This document shows, in pieces, positions 8,311 through 11,514 of a DNA stretch of 11,514 nt; position 1 is the first letter of the stretch, and every line of letters begins with the position of its first letter. Location of the stretch: the NCBI GenBank assembly GCA_905480565.1, contig CAJQQW010000114.1:1-11514 (forward strand), read 5' to 3'. The notes under the pieces are model-generated. The model did no database searches, had not been told where the DNA came from, and worked only from the letters and a program-made list of their open reading frames with translations. The stretch is from an uncultured Halioglobus sp. GTDB lineage: Bacteria > Pseudomonadota > Gammaproteobacteria > Pseudomonadales > Halieaceae. Position numbers and translations under genes: made by a program.

Positions 8311-10365
8311 CTAAGTTTTCACAGGTAATCGAAGAGAGATGATGACCCCGGATTCGTCGGGCAGGTTGTCTGCGGTCACTTGGCCACCGTGAAAATCCGA
8401 GATCAAACTCACGATATGTAAACCAAGGCCTAGATGCACATCGCCGGTCTGCTCCTTTCGTAGTGACACCATCGGGTCGAATAAGCGGTCTCGCAAGCCC
8501 TGCGGCAGGGTGGGCCCGCTATTGGAAAGCGACAGATTCCAGCTACTTTCTTGCCTGCGCAGTCGCAGCGTGATGTCGCCCTCTTCGCGACAGAATGACG
8601 CCGCATTCTCCATCAGTTTATCCAGGGCTTGCACAAGTAAGTCAGCGACGCCTGTCACAGGCGCGCATGTATCCTGAATATCCAGTGAGAGTTGATATTG
8701 CGGGTAGATTCCTCGATAGACGGCAAACAACTCAGTGATCAATGGCACCAGATCGAGTTCATTAGGGGTGTTATTCCTGATGCTTTCCTCAAGGCGATTG
8801 GCTTCACTCATAGCGTTCAGAATGCGTTGCAGCCGCCCGAGGCCCTCGCGGGCGCGCTGCAAATACACACGCCTTTCTGCTGTCTCATCACCGGATTGCT
8901 CGAAATTATCCAGAGAACTTTGTATCACTGCGATGGGTGTGCGCAACTCGTGGGACAGCTTTCGACTGAGCGTGCGCAGGTAGTCATTGTATTCCCTGAC
9001 ACGACCAAGCAATTTGGCATAGTGACGCGATAGCTCACCAATCTCATCACGAGCTGTGCTACGCGGAAAGTTTTCTGTTACACGCCCGTCTGCGTTGATC
9101 GCGTTGTTGGCAGCATGAGACAGTTTGCGAATACGCCAGGATAAAAGGCTGGCGTACCCCAGCAGTCCCAGTGCGGCGATTGCCATTGCCGACAAGCTGT
9201 AGCTCAGCAGTCGACTAAACGCCTTGTCAGTCAGTGAAAGGTAAGCCTCGCCGCTCTGGCGAACAATGACAGCACCAAGGATGCCTTCTTCGTCGATTAT
9301 CGGCGCGGCGACCGATTGTACGGTTCGCGTGCGGTACGCTGGGTCGCGATATTGCTTACTGGCGGTGTTTCCGGACAATGCGCTACGAATTTCCTCACCT
9401 GCTAATTTTCCGGGCCGCGTCGGCGTGGGGCGTGTCTCCAGGGCTGTCTGCGAAAGAATGCTGCGGTAGAGTAACTGCAACAGCCAAAAGGTGTTCTGCT
9501 CCGCCTGAGCGCCGTGTTCGCCAGTTGCTATGTCTGCGGTCTGCCAGCTGTTGTTGTCCACTATCTGGATGTGGCTGCCATGTTGACTGAACGGTGCAAG
9601 CAGGGCCTGCAGTGCTTCAGGGCGGTATATCAGCCAGGGTGGTGGTTCCAGATCGTCAGGGCTGATGTTGCCTGCCGTATCCGTCTCCTCCCCGTCTCCT
9701 AGCTCATTCACTGCATAAAACCCCAGTCTGCCGTCGGTGTAGTGCAGTGGAATTTGCAGCTCGAGCGTATAACCGTCAACAGCGTCCTGCCAGTAACCAT
9801 AAATGTTCGCGGGGTCAAATCGGCCTGTGCCTCCGCTGCCTGCCTGTGCGACCACTTTTCCCGGGCCTCTGGCAGTAATGGCATACTCATTGAGAGTGCT
9901 GTTTTTCCATAGCCTCAATATCAGCCGGTCGCCGTTTATTTCTGTCGGCTGCCCTCTTTGAAAGTCCGACGCTGGGTCTTTCACGTTCAGCATCAGAAAG
10001 AGATAGGCGCCGCGCGTCTGCGCCTTGTAAGTTACCTGCAGTTGAGAGTCCGGCGCGGCGCTGAAACGGCGACTTTTAATCGTTTCCCAGCCGTCATCGT
10101 AACCATCGACAATAACAGGTTGCTGTGTTGGAAAAGCGTAGATAGTTCGCTGTTCGTTCGTTGCTACCGAGCGCCGATCAGCATTGGGATACAAAAGGCT
10201 TTCCTGTGTCCCCAATACGGTTGCGACAGCCTGAGCTGTCGCCTGTAGCGACTGCGTCTGGCCCTCGCGCATCGCACCCTCCATCTCCCGTACAAATTGA
10301 CATCCCGCCCAGGGGAGTGAGAGTAGCAGCAGGCTCACCAGCAACAACTGGCGGCGCAGGTTCAC
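8311..10365 (-). CDS. pdsS: Dedicated sortase system sensor histidine kinase
   Basis: This is a membrane sensor kinase of 684 residues, the partner of the response regulator gene 3 bp upstream. A first membrane segment lies at about 5-21. A large periplasmic region (about 25-385) includes a part at 80-245 with a CBM9/DOMON-like pattern (VIVDGYDDGWE, YLFLMLNVKD, NGDRLILRLW, YTLELQIPL). The second membrane segment is about 386-408, then a HAMP region. The H-box is KLSHELRTPIAV (469-480, His472), the N-box has Asn587 and the G2 box is GLGLHIV (646-652). The overall plan, large size, adjacent regulator and divergent target gene match the proteobacterial dedicated sortase (marine sortase) histidine kinase family, recognised from memory. 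The start is a GTG at 10365. The G1 box reads SNSGPTLP, with Asn in place of the usual Asp. Confidence 0.85.
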   Translation of the reverse strand: MNLRRQLLLVSLLLLSLPWAGCQFVREMEGAMREGQTQSLQATAQAVATVLGTQESLLYPNADRRSVATNEQRTIYAFPTQQPVIVDGYDDGWETIKSRRFSAAPDSQLQVTYKAQTRGAYLFLMLNVKDPASDFQRGQPTEINGDRLILRLWKNSTLNEYAITARGPGKVVAQAGSGGTGRFDPANIYGYWQDAVDGYTLELQIPLHYTDGRLGFYAVNELGDGEETDTAGNISPDDLEPPPWLIYRPEALQALLAPFSQHGSHIQIVDNNSWQTADIATGEHGAQAEQNTFWLLQLLYRSILSQTALETRPTPTRPGKLAGEEIRSALSGNTASKQYRDPAYRTRTVQSVAAPIIDEEGILGAVIVRQSGEAYLSLTDKAFSRLLSYSLSAMAIAALGLLGYASLLSWRIRKLSHAANNAINADGRVTENFPRSTARDEIGELSRHYAKLLGRVREYNDYLRTLSRKLSHELRTPIAVIQSSLDNFEQSGDETAERRVYLQRAREGLGRLQRILNAMSEANRLEESIRNNTPNELDLVPLITELFAVYRGIYPQYQLSLDIQDTCAPVTGVADLLVQALDKLMENAASFCREEGDITLRLRRQESSWNLSLSNSGPTLPQGLRDRLFDPMVSLRKEQTGDVHLGLGLHIVSLISDFHGGQVTADNLPDESGVIISLRLPVKT

Positions 10366-10368
10366 GCG

Positions 10369-11061
10369 TTATTTCCCTGACCAACGATAGCCAACACCAT
10401 AGACCGCCTCAATTTTGTCAAAACCATTGTCGCTGTCGACAAACTTGCGTCTCAGTCGCTTAATATGAGAGGTGATCGTGTTGTCATCCTGCACGACATC
10501 TGCAGCGTCCATCAATTGCTGACGGGATTTTACCTGCCCGGGGCGGTTGGCCAGTGCATGAATTATCCGGAACTCAGTCAGCGTTAGCTCAATGGCTTCA
10601 CAGCGCCATGTGCACGTCATGCGTTCCACGTTCAATGTGAGTTCATCTCGTTGGAGGATATCGCCCTGCTGCTCGGGTATGCGCAGTGCCTTTAGTCGCC
10701 TGAACAGCGCGCTTATTCGGGCGAGCATGTAGTCCTGACTGATGTCCTTGGTCCAATAGTCGTCCGCGCCCAGCCTCAAGCCGGAGATCATATCCAGTTC
10801 CGAATCTCGTGCGGTGAGGAAAACGATGGGCAGTTCGGGGCTTCGGCTGCGTAAATCCCGGCACAGGTCAAATCCCCCCTCAATATCATCACCGAGGCCG
10901 ATATCAATGATGGCAAGCTCAGGCAACTGTAGTCTGAAGGCAGCGCTGGCGCTGGCCTGATCCTGAAAAATCGAGACCCGATAACCTCTGCGCTGCAGTG
11001 CGTCGCGATAATTTGCCGCAATAGCAGCTTCATCCTCAACGATGGCGATATGGTGTGGCAT
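10369..11061 (-). CDS. pdsR: Dedicated sortase system response regulator (OmpR/PhoB family)
   Basis: This transcription factor is activated by phosphorylation from the downstream kinase. From the chosen start it is 230 residues. The receiver domain has the acidic pair in IAIVEDE (E9, D10), phospho-acceptor Asp53 in AIIDIGLG, Thr83 in VFLTARD and Lys105 in YWTKD. The C-terminal OmpR/PhoB winged helix (about 137-230) ends TSHIKRLRRKF and VYGVGYRW, typical of DNA-binding domains that bind direct repeats. The ATG at 11059-11061 (MPHHIAIVEDE) is chosen over an in-frame GTG five codons upstream, because it gives the standard short lead and has GGG about ten bases upstream. It is first in a two-gene operon with the kinase (3-bp gap) and divergent from the predicted sortase target. 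A repeat operator candidate sits at 11163-11195. Confidence 0.88.
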   Translation of the reverse strand: MPHHIAIVEDEAAIAANYRDALQRRGYRVSIFQDQASASAAFRLQLPELAIIDIGLGDDIEGGFDLCRDLRSRSPELPIVFLTARDSELDMISGLRLGADDYWTKDISQDYMLARISALFRRLKALRIPEQQGDILQRDELTLNVERMTCTWRCEAIELTLTEFRIIHALANRPGQVKSRQQLMDAADVVQDDNTITSHIKRLRRKFVDSDNGFDKIEAVYGVGYRWSGK

Positions 11062-11162
11062 ACATTTACCCGGCACAGATTACGTTTCACTAGGCATACT
11101 TCCAAATACACAGGCCGATCTCAAGGGGCTGACACAATTCGCCATTATTTATCACAGAAAAG

Positions 11163-11195
11163 CCCTATTCGATCCCTCATTTCGCCCTATCGATT
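11163..11195. promoter_or_regulatory. Triple 11-bp direct repeat, candidate response regulator binding site
   Basis: CCCT-headed units start at 11163 (CCCTATTCGAT), 11174 (CCCTCATTTCG) and 11185 (CCCTATCGATT), exactly 11 bp apart. Direct repeats with 11-bp period are characteristic of sites bound head-to-tail by OmpR/PhoB-family dimers. The array ends 34 bp before the ATG of the divergent target gene, so it could overlap that promoter's -35 region (no strong -10 is visible; an AT-rich GAATAC lies at 11201-11206). Binding by the neighbouring regulator is inferred, not shown. Confidence 0.55.
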
Positions 11196-11229
11196 CGTTT
11201 GAATACGGTGAAACCCGAGGAGAGATCGT

Positions 11230-11514
11230 ATGAATTACCCCTGTTATGTTGGTCACCCCTGTGCGCAGCACCCACGTTTATTCGGCAGGTTACGACTGTG
11301 GCTTGTGCTCCGTTATGTACCGGCGCTTGTGCTGAGCGTTTGTCTGTTGCTTCTGCTGGCTGCTGCATCTGTCAGTGCAGCCCATTCAGTCGACATCGAG
11401 GCGCCAGACCTGAATGGGGTGGGTAGCGGTCACCTGTTGATGCGGGATGAAACCACAGGTCGCTATTTGCCCGCGTGGGTTCACGACAGCAAGGTCCACT
11501 TTGATATCACGGGT
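11230..11514 (+). CDS. Putative sortase target protein with VIT-like N-terminus, partial at 3' end
   Basis: The first 95 codons of a secreted protein that runs off the window. A basic n-region of about 28 residues containing two cysteines is followed by a hydrophobic core (about 30-46, VPALVLSVCLLLLLAAA) and a signal peptidase I-like site ASVSA/A near residue 51. The mature start then shows SGHLLMRDETTGRYLPAW and SKVHFDITG. This resembles the opening of the VIT (inter-alpha-trypsin inhibitor) domain in marine proteobacterial sortase target proteins, which continue into a von Willebrand A domain and end with a sorting signal and membrane anchor. Those later parts are not in the window. The ATG has AGGAG seven bases upstream (11218-11222). 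It is divergent from the sortase-type regulator and kinase, which supports the assignment. The sortase gene would be expected next. Confidence 0.7.
   Translation, partial: MNYPCYVGHPCAQHPRLFGRLRLWLVLRYVPALVLSVCLLLLLAAASVSAAHSVDIEAPDLNGVGSGHLLMRDETTGRYLPAWVHDSKVHFDITG

Noticed and set aside
8500..8530. Asn for Asp in the kinase G1 box (SNSGPTLP) as a sign of an inactive kinase
   Set aside because: His472, the N-box Asn and the GLGLH box are intact, and SNxGP-type G1 boxes occur in active kinases, so loss of activity is not supported.
10300..10365. Lipobox-like WAGC near the N-terminus of the histidine kinase
   Set aside because: The -3 position is Trp rather than Leu, and the protein has a normal membrane-spanning sensor layout, so a lipoprotein is unlikely.

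Overview
The window looks like chromosome of an aerobic, probably marine gammaproteobacterium of moderately high GC. This is inferred from a LiuR-type leucine catabolic operon, a birA-coaX pair, and a regulator/target set of the proteobacterial ('marine') dedicated sortase type. No taxonomic marker is present, so the assignment is an inference. No tRNA, rRNA, CRISPR array or insertion sequence was seen.

Layout. (1) Positions 1-4322, minus strand: a tight leucine/isovalerate operon read right to left. It runs liuR (MerR regulator), liuA (isovaleryl-CoA dehydrogenase), liuB (methylcrotonyl-CoA carboxylase carboxyltransferase) and liuD (biotin carboxylase subunit, cut by the window edge). The gene usually found between liuB and liuD, liuC, is absent. 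A perfect 16-bp palindrome extended by GTAAAC hexamers lies over the putative operon promoter. (2) Positions 4542-6256, plus strand: birA and coaX, divergent from liu, overlapping by 4 bp and probably co-translated. BirA would charge the biotin domain of LiuD, and CoaX starts CoA synthesis, so the neighbourhood has a shared biotin/CoA theme. (3) Positions 6253-7899, minus strand: a stand-alone HerA/DUF87-family hexameric ATPase whose stop overlaps the coaX stop. (4) Positions 7900-8310: a 411-bp stretch with no confident gene. (5) Positions 8311-11061, minus strand: a two-component system matching the dedicated sortase type, with the response regulator first and a large histidine kinase second. 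(6) Positions 11230-11514, plus strand and divergent: the first 95 codons of a secreted protein that looks like the sortase target protein of the same system (signal peptide, then the start of a VIT-like domain). The sortase itself is presumably just beyond the right edge.

The most interesting part is the right end. The 168-bp region between the response regulator and the target carries three CCCT-headed direct repeats spaced exactly 11 bp apart. This is the geometry of OmpR/PhoB-family binding boxes, so it is a good candidate operator for control of the sortase substrate. The kinase's periplasmic region also resembles a carbohydrate-binding (CBM9/DOMON-like) fold, suggesting that a glycan or surface-polymer cue could drive the system.
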